Shown piece after piece: positions 44,562-52,446 of a stretch of 64,000 nt of DNA. The notes beneath the pieces were generated by a model that saw only the letters and a program-made list of their open reading frames with translations, did no database searches and had not been told where the DNA came from. Source of the stretch: Ulvibacterium sp965228935 (GTDB taxonomy: Bacteria > Bacteroidota > Bacteroidia > Flavobacteriales > Flavobacteriaceae); the NCBI RefSeq assembly GCF_965228935.1, contig NZ_OZ245846.1, forward strand, positions 372,001-436,000, given 5' to 3'. A program made the position numbers and the translations under genes. How positions within the stretch are numbered: position 1 is the stretch's first letter; every line of letters starts with the position of its first letter.

Positions 44562-44936
44562 ATGACCAAAATCAATATACAAGCCGATTGCGGTAATTCG
44601 CCAAGTAAAGAATTCTTAAAAGAGCTGAATATCGCTTTTGCCAAAGGCAATGCTGATTTCATTGTTGAACATGCGAGTGACGATATCGTTTGGACTATTT
44701 ATGGCGACAAAAAAATTGAGGGTAAGGAAGCATTTAGCAAGGAAGTCCACATGATGAAACAATATTCGGCAGATGAGATGACCCTGCACAGTGTCATCAC
44801 TCATGGAAGGGAGGCTGCAGCCAATGGTGAAATGCGTATGGGTGACAAGACCTATGCCTTTTGCGATATCTATAAATTCACAAATACGACAAGTATGGTC
44901 CTTAAGGAAATGCAATCCTATGTCATCAAACTTTAA
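44562..44936 (+). CDS. SnoaL-like / NTF2-fold protein
   Basis: The 124-residue protein has the cone-like NTF2 fold: FLKELNIAFAKGNADFIVEH (about 19-38), DDIVWTIYGDKKIEGKEAFS, and a C-terminal strand pair MGDKTYAFCDIYKFTNTTSM. Such folds serve as cyclases, isomerases or simple binding proteins. No catalytic residues can be assigned. It is followed by a VOC gene 38 bp later and probably shares the transcript. Confidence 0.75.
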   Translation: MTKINIQADCGNSPSKEFLKELNIAFAKGNADFIVEHASDDIVWTIYGDKKIEGKEAFSKEVHMMKQYSADEMTLHSVITHGREAAANGEMRMGDKTYAFCDIYKFTNTTSMVLKEMQSYVIKL

Positions 44937-44974
44937 CTTGTTACTGTGGCGAGGACAACCTTTAAAAATGAATT

Positions 44975-45364
44975 ATGAACCCAGTAGTACACTTCGAGTT
45001 TCCATATAAGGACGGAGATAGAATATCCACATTTTACAAGACCGTTTTTGGATGGGAATTAACCCCTTTAGAAAAGGAATTTGGCAGCTATATTTTGGCT
45101 ACCACCGCAGAGACCGATGCCAAACCAGGTACACCTGCTGGCACAATCAATGGTGGATTCTTTCCTATAAAACCTGACTGGCCTGGGCAGTATCCCTCAG
45201 TGGTGATTGGTGTTGGTGACATTGAGGAATCAATGAGGACCATAAATCAACATGGTGGAGAGGTTTTGGGCGAACCTTATAACATTCCAAATTTTGGTCT
45301 GTACGTCGCATTCTATGATACTGAAGGCAATAGAAACAGCATTATTCAACCAATCGGAAAGTAA
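44975..45364 (+). CDS. VOC-family (glyoxalase-like) protein
   Basis: The 129-residue protein opens MNPVVHFEFPYKDGDRISTF and carries KTVFGWELTPLEKEFGSY and LGEPYNIPNFGLYVAFYDTE, ending in GNRNSIIQPIGK, the usual D-x-E-G-N motif of the VOC fold. It is the third intact VOC protein in this row (others at 42203 and 43185). Substrate unknown. The DUF1569-type gene follows after 21 bp. Confidence 0.85.
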   Translation: MNPVVHFEFPYKDGDRISTFYKTVFGWELTPLEKEFGSYILATTAETDAKPGTPAGTINGGFFPIKPDWPGQYPSVVIGVGDIEESMRTINQHGGEVLGEPYNIPNFGLYVAFYDTEGNRNSIIQPIGK

Positions 45365-45385
45365 GCTAAATCCAAGCTCGGAAAT

Positions 45386-45838
45386 ATGAAAACAATTTTT
45401 GATGAAACGGCAAGAAAAGAGTTGATCGACAGGATTGAAAAATTAGGCGTACGTAATGAGGCCCGGTGGGGTGAAATGAATGTTTCCCAAATGCTAAAGC
45501 ATTGCACACTTTATGATGCATGGATGTTAGGCAAAAACAACCCAAGGTACAAACAAACTTTTTTGGGAAGGCTATTTGGCAAAAGAGCTTTAAAAGATAT
45601 GATAGGAAATGAAAAACCACTGAAACATCATATTCCTACACTTGATTTTCTAAAAAAAACCGATACAGATGAAAATATTACAGCCCAAAAAGAGAAATGG
45701 ATAGAGCTTATTAAAGAATTTGAGCACTTTTCAAACCCCAATTTCATCCATACCTTCTGTGGAAAAATGACAAAGGAACAAATCGGGCGCTTGAATTACA
45801 AACATACAGACCACCATTTGAGACAGTTTGGAGTTTGA
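45386..45838 (+). CDS. DUF1569-type protein (DinB-like)
   Basis: The 150-residue protein matches the DUF1569 group, a DinB-like helical bundle: WGEMNVSQMLKHCTLYDAWM with a His-Cys pair, FLKKTDTDENITAQKEKWIE, HTFCGKMTKEQIGRLNYKHT and DHHLRQFGV with His candidates for a metal site. Function is unknown. It is the last gene of the plus-strand row; a repeat copy begins 2 bp after its stop, and the next genes are on the minus strand. Confidence 0.75.
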   Translation: MKTIFDETARKELIDRIEKLGVRNEARWGEMNVSQMLKHCTLYDAWMLGKNNPRYKQTFLGRLFGKRALKDMIGNEKPLKHHIPTLDFLKKTDTDENITAQKEKWIELIKEFEHFSNPNFIHTFCGKMTKEQIGRLNYKHTDHHLRQFGV

Positions 45839-45840
45839 AC

Positions 45841-45902
45841 AATAGAACAATTTTCTGGAATTGGATGGTTTTCCGATATGGTCTCATCAACGCGGCATGT
45901 GG
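45841..45902 (+). repeat. Dispersed intergenic repeat, probable divergent copy
   Basis: gaacaattttctggaa followed by a short middle and ttccgatatggtctcatcaa cgcggc lines up with the copy at 48413 (ggaatcc, ttcgatttgtctcattaa cgcgcc). It lies directly after the DUF1569 stop. The 3' end diverges, so confidence is limited. Confidence 0.4.
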
Positions 45903-45918
45903 CGGGACAGCAAAAGAT

Positions 45919-46254
45919 TTAGGTGTCGAGATATTTTTTTTCCATGTCCCGCAGCTTCAAAATATGGCCTATGCCGAACAAAAGAAGCAGGGTCGCCAAA
46001 ATGAAAATCGGTGTAACAGGAGCATCGGCTCCGAACCCCGGAATACCCTTCGGGCCATCAAATAGGCCGTACAAGACAAAACTCAAGGCAATGGCAAGGG
46101 CAATGGTGCAAAATAGGGATGTCCTGAAAGGACGCTTACGGGATTTCTCCGTTTTTTTTGTTGTTCTGACCTTATCCATTAACCCGTCAAGAAAACCTTC
46201 GGAAGTGCCTATAAGGCTTCCTTGCACTAGTTCTTTTACAGTTTCCTCTTTCAT
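45919..46254 (-). CDS. Small membrane protein, possible sigma-factor partner
   Basis: The 111-residue protein has a soluble N-terminal half (SEGFLDGLMDKVRTTKKTEK) and two hydrophobic segments (TSLFCTIALAIALSFVLYGL; VTPIFILATLLLLFGIGHIL). Its ATG overlaps the ECF sigma stop by 4 bp (ATGA), so translation is coupled. Position and topology suggest a membrane anchor that holds the sigma factor, but it has no recognisable anti-sigma motif or zinc site. No family name can be given with confidence. Confidence 0.6.
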   Translation of the reverse strand: MKEETVKELVQGSLIGTSEGFLDGLMDKVRTTKKTEKSRKRPFRTSLFCTIALAIALSFVLYGLFDGPKGIPGFGADAPVTPIFILATLLLLFGIGHILKLRDMEKKYLDT

Positions 46255-46835
46255 AACAATTGATTCATTTCGTCCCCCAGCATCCGTTTTAGATGGAAAT
46301 ATAGGTTATCCCTGCCCCTGTGCAGGTCCACCTTGATCTTTGAGGTACCAAAACCGGTAATCTCGGCCATCTCGTCAATGCTCAGCTCACAGAGGTAGAA
46401 CAGTCTCAACGCCAGGGATTCGTCCGGTCTCAATCTTTGCAGGGCAAGCAGGATGTATTTTTTCCGCTCCTCCCCGGTAATCGACCGGATTGCTTCCGGA
46501 CTACGGACCAGGTCATGCTCGACGGAACGGATGTCCATAGCATCCTTTTGTTTTTTTAGAGCGTTATAACATGTATTGACAACTATACGGTACAGCCAAG
46601 TGGCGAACGACGATTTGAACTCAAAGCTATGTATTTTTTGGAATACCTTGATAAAGGCATCCTGCAAAGCATCCTCCGCTTTTTCTCCATCCTTTAAAAT
46701 GGAGCATGCCAAAGAGAGGGACACGTCCTTGTGCTTCTCCGCCAATTCTCTAAACGCTTCGGTATCCCCTTCATTGATCCTCTGGACCAGATCATAATCC
46801 TGACTTGCGGATCTATTGCCCAAGCCTCTTTCCAA
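46251..46835 (-). CDS. ECF-type RNA polymerase sigma factor
   Basis: The 194-residue protein has the two ECF regions. Sigma region 2 is at about 15-95 (AFRELAEKHKDVSLSLACSI; EDALQDAFIKVFQKIHSFE; FATWLYRIVVNTCYNALKK). Region 4 is at about 125-185 (LRPDESLALRLFYLCELSID; EMAEITGFGTSKIKVDLHRG). It overlaps the upstream membrane protein gene by 23 bp and the downstream one by 4 bp, so the group is tightly coupled. Such sigma factors respond to envelope or surface signals. Targets unknown. Confidence 0.9.
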   Translation of the reverse strand: MERGLGNRSASQDYDLVQRINEGDTEAFRELAEKHKDVSLSLACSILKDGEKAEDALQDAFIKVFQKIHSFEFKSSFATWLYRIVVNTCYNALKKQKDAMDIRSVEHDLVRSPEAIRSITGEERKKYILLALQRLRPDESLALRLFYLCELSIDEMAEITGFGTSKIKVDLHRGRDNLYFHLKRMLGDEMNQLL

Positions 46836-47142
46836 TAAAATGTGCGGCTATCAGTCCCATGGCACCAAAAATCAGGATGGTGCCCCAAATCAGCAGGTCC
46901 ATGGTGTCCTCTTCCAGATCCATGTACGTAAAGATCGATGATGCCAATAATCCAAGGCCAATCCCCGATACGATACAGCCCATGTCCAAATATTTTGGAC
47001 CGTAATCTTTCCTTTCAAAGGTCAACCCCTTTTCTATCATGGCCTTTTTTACCAGATAGGTATATCGGGCTACTATAAGGACAATGAGCACCGCACCGAT
47101 GACGATGACCAATCCTCCCAAGGTTTCGTTCAAATGTTCCAT
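46813..47142 (-). CDS. Three-helix membrane protein, DUF6249-like
   Basis: The 109-residue protein has three predicted membrane helices (LGGLVIVIGAVLIVLIVARY; MGCIVSGIGLGLLASSIFTY; LLIWGTILIFGAMGLIAAHF) with a short cytoplasmic loop RKDYGPKYLD. Proteins like it sit beside ECF sigma genes in Bacteroidota and may serve in signal reception, but no function is proven. It starts 9 bp after the serine hydrolase stop and overlaps the sigma start by 23 bp. Confidence 0.65.
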   Translation of the reverse strand: MEHLNETLGGLVIVIGAVLIVLIVARYTYLVKKAMIEKGLTFERKDYGPKYLDMGCIVSGIGLGLLASSIFTYMDLEEDTMDLLIWGTILIFGAMGLIAAHFIGKRLGQ

Positions 47143-47151
47143 AATTCCAGT

Positions 47152-48279
47152 TTAAAATTGTTCCTCTATCAGCTCCTCCAATTGCAGTAAAAAGGGATGA
47201 AGATTGTCCGAATTTACAAAAAGGACAAAACCATATTTCTGTTCGGGGACGAACATGGCATAGGACTGAAAATCATGGTTGTTCCCCGTATGGAGATGCA
47301 TGAGCCCGTGTGGGGTGGGCTTCTGGGCTAGTCCAAGCCCCCAGCCTGTCTGGCCGTTCTCCATAAAGAGCTCGTTGTCCGGGCCAAAATGATTCTGTTC
47401 TTTCAACATTTCGTCCACAAGTTCCTGTTTCAGGTTATTGGGCCGCATCATCTCCATCAAAAAATGGGCATAATCCAGTGCCTCGGAATGCAGACTGTAC
47501 CCGGAACCTACTTTTTGGTTCCTGTGGATTTTTAAAGTCACAGCTCCTTTCTGATGGCCCTTGGCCTTGTACCGTTCAAGGGTATCGTTCCAGGTATAGA
47601 AACTTCTTTCCATACCAATGGGCCAAGCTACCTTCTTCAAAAACAGCGTATCCAGACCAGAGCCCCAACCAATACCAAGTTTGGTGCCCAAGGCCGCCGC
47701 AAGGTGCTGATAGGCCTCCCCGGAATAGGAGAATCCGGTCCCCGGGACAAAAGCTATATGTATGGGCCGACCTTCCGCCCAATTCGGAATCCCGGTACCA
47801 TGCGAAAGCACCATGCGGGGTGTAATGGTCTTGTAATGCTCCATGGAGATACTGTCTATGGCCTCGGAAAAGACCTCGGGAGTCACCGCCGATTCGAGAT
47901 AGGGGAAGATGGGCTCGTCCAGGTCTAGGTCTCCTTGTTCCACCATTTTCATTACGAAATATGCGAAGACTGGTTTTGAAAGGGAGGCGGCCTCAAAAAT
48001 CGTCTGTTCGGTCACGGGTTCTCCGGTTTCTACATTCTCCACGCCAAAGGTATCGTGGTAGACAACTTTTGCATCGTTGACTATGGCTATAGAAACTCCG
48101 GGGATTCCAATGGAATCCATTAAATGTGCAATTCGGTTTTCCAATTGCGAGACCTTGACGGGCCTGCCACTTAAAGTCCTGACAAATCCTTTCCGGTATT
48201 GTCCGGAGCAGGATGACATTGAATGGAACAGTATCGCGGAAAACAATACCGTCCATATCTTTTTTTTTAGTTTTTTCAT
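47152..48279 (-). CDS. Lipoprotein serine hydrolase (class C beta-lactamase fold)
   Basis: The 375-residue protein has a lipoprotein signal (HSMSSC, C24). SxxK is S99-L-S-K102; Y185-S-G stands at the second motif (Gly instead of the more usual Asn), and HTGNNHDF is the third, with Gly after the Thr in place of a Lys. The fold is that of D-Ala-D-Ala peptidases and esterases. It heads the overlapping operon with the DUF6249-like protein, the ECF sigma factor and the small membrane protein, so an envelope-stress role is plausible. Activity and substrate are not clear. It differs much from the serine hydrolase at 36799. Confidence 0.82.
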   Translation of the reverse strand: MKKLKKKIWTVLFSAILFHSMSSCSGQYRKGFVRTLSGRPVKVSQLENRIAHLMDSIGIPGVSIAIVNDAKVVYHDTFGVENVETGEPVTEQTIFEAASLSKPVFAYFVMKMVEQGDLDLDEPIFPYLESAVTPEVFSEAIDSISMEHYKTITPRMVLSHGTGIPNWAEGRPIHIAFVPGTGFSYSGEAYQHLAAALGTKLGIGWGSGLDTLFLKKVAWPIGMERSFYTWNDTLERYKAKGHQKGAVTLKIHRNQKVGSGYSLHSEALDYAHFLMEMMRPNNLKQELVDEMLKEQNHFGPDNELFMENGQTGWGLGLAQKPTPHGLMHLHTGNNHDFQSYAMFVPEQKYGFVLFVNSDNLHPFLLQLEELIEEQF

Positions 48280-48635
48280 CTTATTCGGATTTCATGTGAC
48301 CTAATAATCTTGTTACGCTGTATTGATTGGACAAGGCGGACTTGGAATAGGTTACAAAATAATGGTATGCGATGGGAAACAATGTGGGAAGAAGGTCTCC
48401 AGACAGTGTTCTTTTAAACCAACATTATAAGGGAATCCTTCTTCTTTTTCGATTTGTCTCATTAACGCGCCGTTTTACAGGATACCTAGCATCCGCCAGA
48501 AACTACTTCATGTTGGTTATTATGGAGAAGACATTAGGAACTTTGAGCCTAAGGGCACTTCATCCTAGAAAAAAATAGTAGGGTTATTCGCATTATAGTT
48601 GTTACATATAGTAATAACCAAATCTTACAATTATT
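48280..48635. other. Divergent region with a repeat copy
   Basis: These 356 bp separate the serine hydrolase operon from the lipoprotein gene and contain the repeat copy at 48413-48480. No other gene or hairpin was recognised. Confidence 0.5.
48413..48480 (+). repeat. Dispersed intergenic repeat, copy 5
   Basis: Reads ttaaaccaacattataaggg, then aatccttcttctttttcga, then tttgtctcattaacgcgccg and ttttacag. This is one of the cleanest copies and shows both end blocks. Confidence 0.75.
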
Positions 48636-49079
48636 ATAAAACTTACTAAGTTTTTCTTTTTGATCATCACTGTTATTGCCTCGACTACCTTTGTTGGCTG
48701 TAGCAATGACGATGACGATACCATGGTCCAGGTAAGGGTCAACGGTGTGGTCTTCGATAACGGTGACGATTTCAATGGGGATGTCGATGGTGACTTCACT
48801 GGAAATGGCGGAAGTGCCACCCGGACATTCGTATGGTTGAACAATCTCACAACAGCAGATTACAACGCCGATATTACGGCAACTTCCAACGGCACCTTCA
48901 ACATAGTGGTATTGGATGCTGATGGCACTACTGTTTTAAACAGGTCTTTGGATGGGGCGGTTGAGCCGGATTCCTTTTCTGGGATGACGGATGCAGGAGC
49001 CTCTGGCGTTTGGTCAGTGACAATCACTGTGAACTCTTTCAATGGTGATGGAAGTTTCTCTTTGAGTGAGGGGAACTAA
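48636..49079 (+). CDS. Small lipoprotein, start codon damaged
   Basis: The mature part is acidic and beta-rich (DDFNGDVDGDFTGNGGSATR; FNIVVLDADGTTVLN; SVTITVNSFNGDGSFSLSEG), after a lipobox ending FVGC and SNDDDD. The natural signal peptide would be KLTKFFFLIITVIASTTFVG, which requires a start at codon 48636; that codon is ATA, not ATG. Translation from TTG 48660 (LIITVIASTTFVGC) is possible but leaves no positive N-terminus. So either ATA is used, TTG is used, or the gene is silent. Function unknown; surface protein expected. A strong terminator follows. Confidence 0.6.
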   Translation: MKLTKFFFLIITVIASTTFVGCSNDDDDTMVQVRVNGVVFDNGDDFNGDVDGDFTGNGGSATRTFVWLNNLTTADYNADITATSNGTFNIVVLDADGTTVLNRSLDGAVEPDSFSGMTDAGASGVWSVTITVNSFNGDGSFSLSEGN

Positions 49080-49102
49080 ATCCCAAAAACAGAATATAAG
49101 AT

Positions 49103-49131
49103 AAAAAGCCACTCATGTCAGTGGCTTTTTT
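49103..49131. terminator. Bidirectional intrinsic terminator
   Basis: AAAAAGCCACT, loop CATGTC, AGTGGCTTTTT is a perfect 11-bp stem with A and T runs on both sides. It lies between the lipoprotein stop (49079) and the convergent alpha/beta hydrolase stop (49149) and can serve both strands. Confidence 0.9.
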
Positions 49132-49148
49132 GTTGATGGATGCACCGG

Positions 49149-50178
49149 TTATTTAAACAAGTGGTTTCTAAGATCTGTGGATGCATGATCGAACATAGAC
49201 TTGTTTGTCGGCAGTTCGGCCAAGAAGTTCAATAACCCAAAATCATGAATCATTCCATTGTAGCGCACTATGGTCACAGGTACACCCGCTTCATCAAGTT
49301 TTCTCCGATAGTCTTCCGCTTCGTCCCTCAGGATATCGTTCTCAGCGACCTGGATCAAGGTCGGGGGTAGGCCCGCCAACTGTTCCACAGACGCTTGAAG
49401 TGGAGAGATATAAATGGATTTCCTTTCTTCTGGATCTGTCGTGTATTGATCCCACATCCATTTCATGATTGAAGTGGTCAGGAACCTGTCCTCGGCATAT
49501 GTTTCATATGACTTTTGGGAAAATGAAGCATCCGTTACGGGCCAAAGAAGTAACTGGAACTTGATGTTTGGCCCTCCTTGTTCTTTCGCCCTAATGGCAG
49601 TTACCGTTGCCATATTGCCCCCTACGCTGTTTCCGACCAAGGCCAATCTCGATCCATCAACATTGATCTGTTTCCCATTTTCGGCGACCCATTTGGTGGT
49701 GGCATAGATTTCGTTGATTGCAACAGGGTACCGGGCCTCCGGGGATGGCGTATAGTTAACAAATACCGCCGAAGCACCAGATCTCACAACCAGGTCGCGA
49801 ACCATTCTCTTGTGCGTGGGATAATCTCCCAAGATCCACCCGCCACCATGAACGAAGATGAATACCGGAAGTTCCTCTTTCACCCTCTGGGCGAACAATG
49901 TTCAATCTGATCTTGTATCCATCCGCTTCAATGGTTTTTTCTGATTCGTAAATACCTGAAAAATCAACATCCGCAGCGGCCTGTGCCCCAATTAAGACTT
50001 GCCGGGCATCTTCTTTTGAAAGTGTCTCCAGAGCAGGTCCACCTGAAGTATTGAGAGCTTTTAAAAACTCTTTAGTTCCATAATCAATGTGCGGGTCTGT
50101 CAAGTAGTCCTGTACTTGACCCTTTACCGGATTGCTTATCGCAATCAGTATTAAAAGTTTAATTAAAGTTTTCATCAT
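49149..50178 (-). pseudogene. Alpha/beta hydrolase gene with frameshift
   Basis: Two frames together give one secreted alpha/beta hydrolase. The first (ATG 50178) codes a signal peptide (ending NPVKGQ) and the N-terminal 100 or so residues up to YKIRLNIVRPEG. The second resumes at VKEELPVFIFVHGGGW with the oxyanion HGGGW motif, VGNSVGGN as nucleophile elbow (Ser) and later NDILRDE and IHDF for the Asp and His. The break is at GAGGGTG (minus strand of 49881-49887); loss of GT, or gain of one G, explains it. Without the shift it would be about 340 residues, normal for the acetyl-esterase/lipase-like HSL branch. It may be a true mutation or a sequence error. Confidence 0.75.
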
Positions 50179-50190
50179 TTTAATGTTTTA

Positions 50191-50580
50191 TTATTTCGCG
50201 GCTATTGCCTCCAGTTCCACCACTGTGGTTTCAAACAGTTTGTTGACTTCCACTACGGTTATTGCGGTTCTGATATTGTTTAAAGTGATCCACTCCTGAA
50301 TGGTACCAAAGTTCTGGCCCAATTCATCAAAGGACGTGGTATACAAAGTAATCCGGGTAATATCCGTGTTTTTGTATCCGGCCTCGCTCAAAACCTCTTC
50401 AAGGTTGGCAATGGTTAAAAGCAACTGACTCTTAAAATCAGCGGTACTCGAGATGCCAATGGCATCGATTGCGGTCTGACCTGAAATGTATAAGGTGCTT
50501 TCAGGGTTCTTTACTTCAATGGCCTGAACGTAATGACGCTCATCTTGCCAGGTCCAGGGATTGATTTCTTTTCTTTCCAT
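50191..50580 (-). CDS. RidA-family protein
   Basis: From ATG 50580 (MERKEINPWTWQDERHYVQA) the protein has 129 residues, the usual RidA size. STLYISGQTAIDAIG, LEEVLSEAGYKNTDITRITL and RTAITVVEVNKLFETTVVEL are the YjgF/RidA blocks; the Arg that binds the 2-imino acid carboxylate is probably in IRTAITVVEV. RidA hydrolyses reactive enamine/imine intermediates; many paralogues differ. An in-frame ATG at 50634 would add a stretch that looks like a signal peptide (MTLLTIASLHSQ), so an exported form is possible. The gene follows the Crp/Fnr-type regulator and precedes the broken hydrolase. Confidence 0.82.
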   Translation of the reverse strand: MERKEINPWTWQDERHYVQAIEVKNPESTLYISGQTAIDAIGISSTADFKSQLLLTIANLEEVLSEAGYKNTDITRITLYTTSFDELGQNFGTIQEWITLNNIRTAITVVEVNKLFETTVVELEAIAAK

Positions 50581-50773
50581 GTTTTTCTTGGTTTTTTCTT
50601 GAGAATGAAGACTTGCTATGGTCAACAAGGTCATCACTAAAATTGCAATTCGTTCTATCTCAATTGTTATTAAAAATTTATGGTACAAAGTTGAAAAACG
50701 GACAAAAGCCAAACCTGTGAGTGAAATCACAGAAATGGCCATTCAGTTGTGATGTGAGTCACAAAAACTCTAA

Positions 50774-51337
50774 TCAGGAGTAAAGTCGGCTTAGCGTTTC
50801 TCTTGAAACACCTAAATAAGCGGCTATTTGGGTTTTGGATATTCTTTGTCCAAGGGAAGGGTATTCCTTTAAGAACTGCTCATACCTTTCTTTTGGACTT
50901 TTGGTGAGCAAGGAAAGTATTCGACGTTGCGAACTGACAAACCCCCCATTTGATTTTTGGAGCCAAAACAACCTCATTTTTGGAAGTTCCTCACTTAGTA
51001 TTGAATAACCCTCAAGAGAGAGGCAGCATACATGGGTACCCTCTAGGCACTTGAGTGAGAAGGTTGCCTTGGATTGGGTAAAAAAAGCATTGAAGTCACT
51101 CTCCCACCAGTTCTCCATGGCAAAGGAAACAATATGCTCATTCGCACTCTCATCATGATATACAAGCTTCACCAGTCCAGAAACAATGAAATATGCGTAT
51201 TTGATCAAATCACCATTTTGAAAAATGAAATCACCCTTTTCGAATTCCCCCATTTTGAACTGCGTAAGCACAAAAGCGAACTCTTGGTCCGTCAAATCAA
51301 TGATTTCTTCTAAATGGCTCCTAAGTGTCTCGTGCAT
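50774..51337 (-). CDS. Crp/Fnr-family regulator
   Basis: The 187-residue protein has a cNMP-binding-like beta-barrel at 20-120 (FEKGDFIFQNGDLIKYAYFI; YHDESANEHIVSFAMENWWE) and a C-terminal helix-turn-helix (SLGQRISKTQIAAYLGVSRE, about 160-179). It belongs to the Bacteroidota branch without iron-sulfur Cys, whose effector is usually unknown. The RidA gene starts within 200 bp downstream and is a likely target. It is divergent from another member at 51780, with a dispersed repeat between. Confidence 0.85.
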   Translation of the reverse strand: MHETLRSHLEEIIDLTDQEFAFVLTQFKMGEFEKGDFIFQNGDLIKYAYFIVSGLVKLVYHDESANEHIVSFAMENWWESDFNAFFTQSKATFSLKCLEGTHVCCLSLEGYSILSEELPKMRLFWLQKSNGGFVSSQRRILSLLTKSPKERYEQFLKEYPSLGQRISKTQIAAYLGVSRETLSRLYS

Positions 51338-51779
51338 CTAACTTTTTTCAGAAAAAGGTGAAAGTCATAAAAGGCTACTCATTACAAAAAAGAAGATCAA
51401 CTTCTATTTAAAGCTCATTTTGACGGGTCATAACCTCCTGGTTTGCCTGCTTTCTGAAATTACCTTTTAAAAAGGAATATTGCAAATGATAGGATTCATA
51501 TCTCGAATTGCCCTTTTGTAAACTAAAGTTAAAATCCACTTATTTGTGCAAAGTAAAAAGTCACGGGAGATTGCGTCCTATCTTGGCTTAATCTCAATTT
51601 TTTTCAAAGTCCCTTAAAACCACCATTTTTGAATTTGTACCGCTTCAAGATGTGTCTTAATAACTCGCCTCTCTATGGTTTTTCTGCCTCTATCAAATCA
51701 AGTTGATTAATTAGTTTATTTTTATTGTCCTGCAAGATATGTGATTATCAATTGTATGTGCTTGTTAAAGCAGATCGAA
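51338..51779. other. Divergent region between two Crp/Fnr genes
   Basis: These 442 bp hold promoters of both regulators and the repeat copy at 51614-51680. No gene or strong hairpin was recognised in the remainder. Confidence 0.5.
51614..51680 (+). repeat. Dispersed intergenic repeat, copy 6
   Basis: Reads taaaaccaccatttttgaat, a pyrimidine-rich middle, then tgtcttaataactcgcc. Both end blocks are present but the last few bases of the 3' block differ from the clean copies. Confidence 0.55.
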
Positions 51780-52361
51780 ATGAATACGAAACCACTTATA
51801 GAGTACTTCCAAAAACTTCTTCCATTAGATGAAGAAGAAATAGCCGCTGTTGATAGGTTTTTCAAATTAAGAAGAGTTAAGAGAAGACAATTTATCCTTC
51901 AAGAAGGAGATGTAAGTAGGGTTAATACCTTTGTAGTTGAAGGCTGTTTCCGAATGTATATGGTTGACGAAAATGGCAAAGAACATAATCTTCAGTTTGC
52001 GATAGAGGATTGGTGGATTGGAGACATTGAAAGCTTTCATAGTGAAGAACCAACCCGACTCTATATCGAGGCCATGGAGTATTCGGTAATTCTGCAAATA
52101 GCCAAACAACAGCAACTAAGACTTTTTGTTGAATTCCCAAAATTCAACCGAATCTTCAGGGTACTGACAGAGAATGCTCTTGTGAGCGCCCAAAGAAGAA
52201 TTCTACACAATATTAGTTCTACGGCAGAAGAACGATATCTTGATTTTGTAGAACGATATCCGCATTTTTTCCATCGAATTTCCAATGTTCAGATTGCCTC
52301 TTACCTTGGCATGACACCTGAATTCCTAAGTACCATTCGAAAGAAACTGGCAAAATCTTAA
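51780..52361 (+). CDS. Crp/Fnr-family regulator
   Basis: I start at ATG 51780 (MNTKPLIEYFQKLLPLDEEE), skipping 13 upstream residues that do not fit. The 193-residue protein has the cNMP-binding-like barrel (RRQFILQEGDVSRVNTFVVE; NLQFAIEDWWIGDIESFHSE) and a C-terminal helix-turn-helix (RISNVQIASYLGMTPEFLST, about 166-185). It is a paralogue of the protein at 50774. The lipoprotein gene at 52447 follows on the same strand and may be controlled by it. No Cys cluster, so not an oxygen sensor of the Fnr type. Confidence 0.86.
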   Translation: MNTKPLIEYFQKLLPLDEEEIAAVDRFFKLRRVKRRQFILQEGDVSRVNTFVVEGCFRMYMVDENGKEHNLQFAIEDWWIGDIESFHSEEPTRLYIEAMEYSVILQIAKQQQLRLFVEFPKFNRIFRVLTENALVSAQRRILHNISSTAEERYLDFVERYPHFFHRISNVQIASYLGMTPEFLSTIRKKLAKS

Positions 52362-52446
52362 AATACCTTAAGGTGATTTCTTAAACTGCCTTATAGGCAA
52401 GCTCAATGCTGTTTCCTGAACTTTGTTTTGAACAAAATTGAAAGTC

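Noticed and set aside
49881..49887. Programmed frameshift in the alpha/beta hydrolase
   Set aside because: There is no slippery heptamer, stem-loop or pseudoknot that would support it; a simple indel is more likely.
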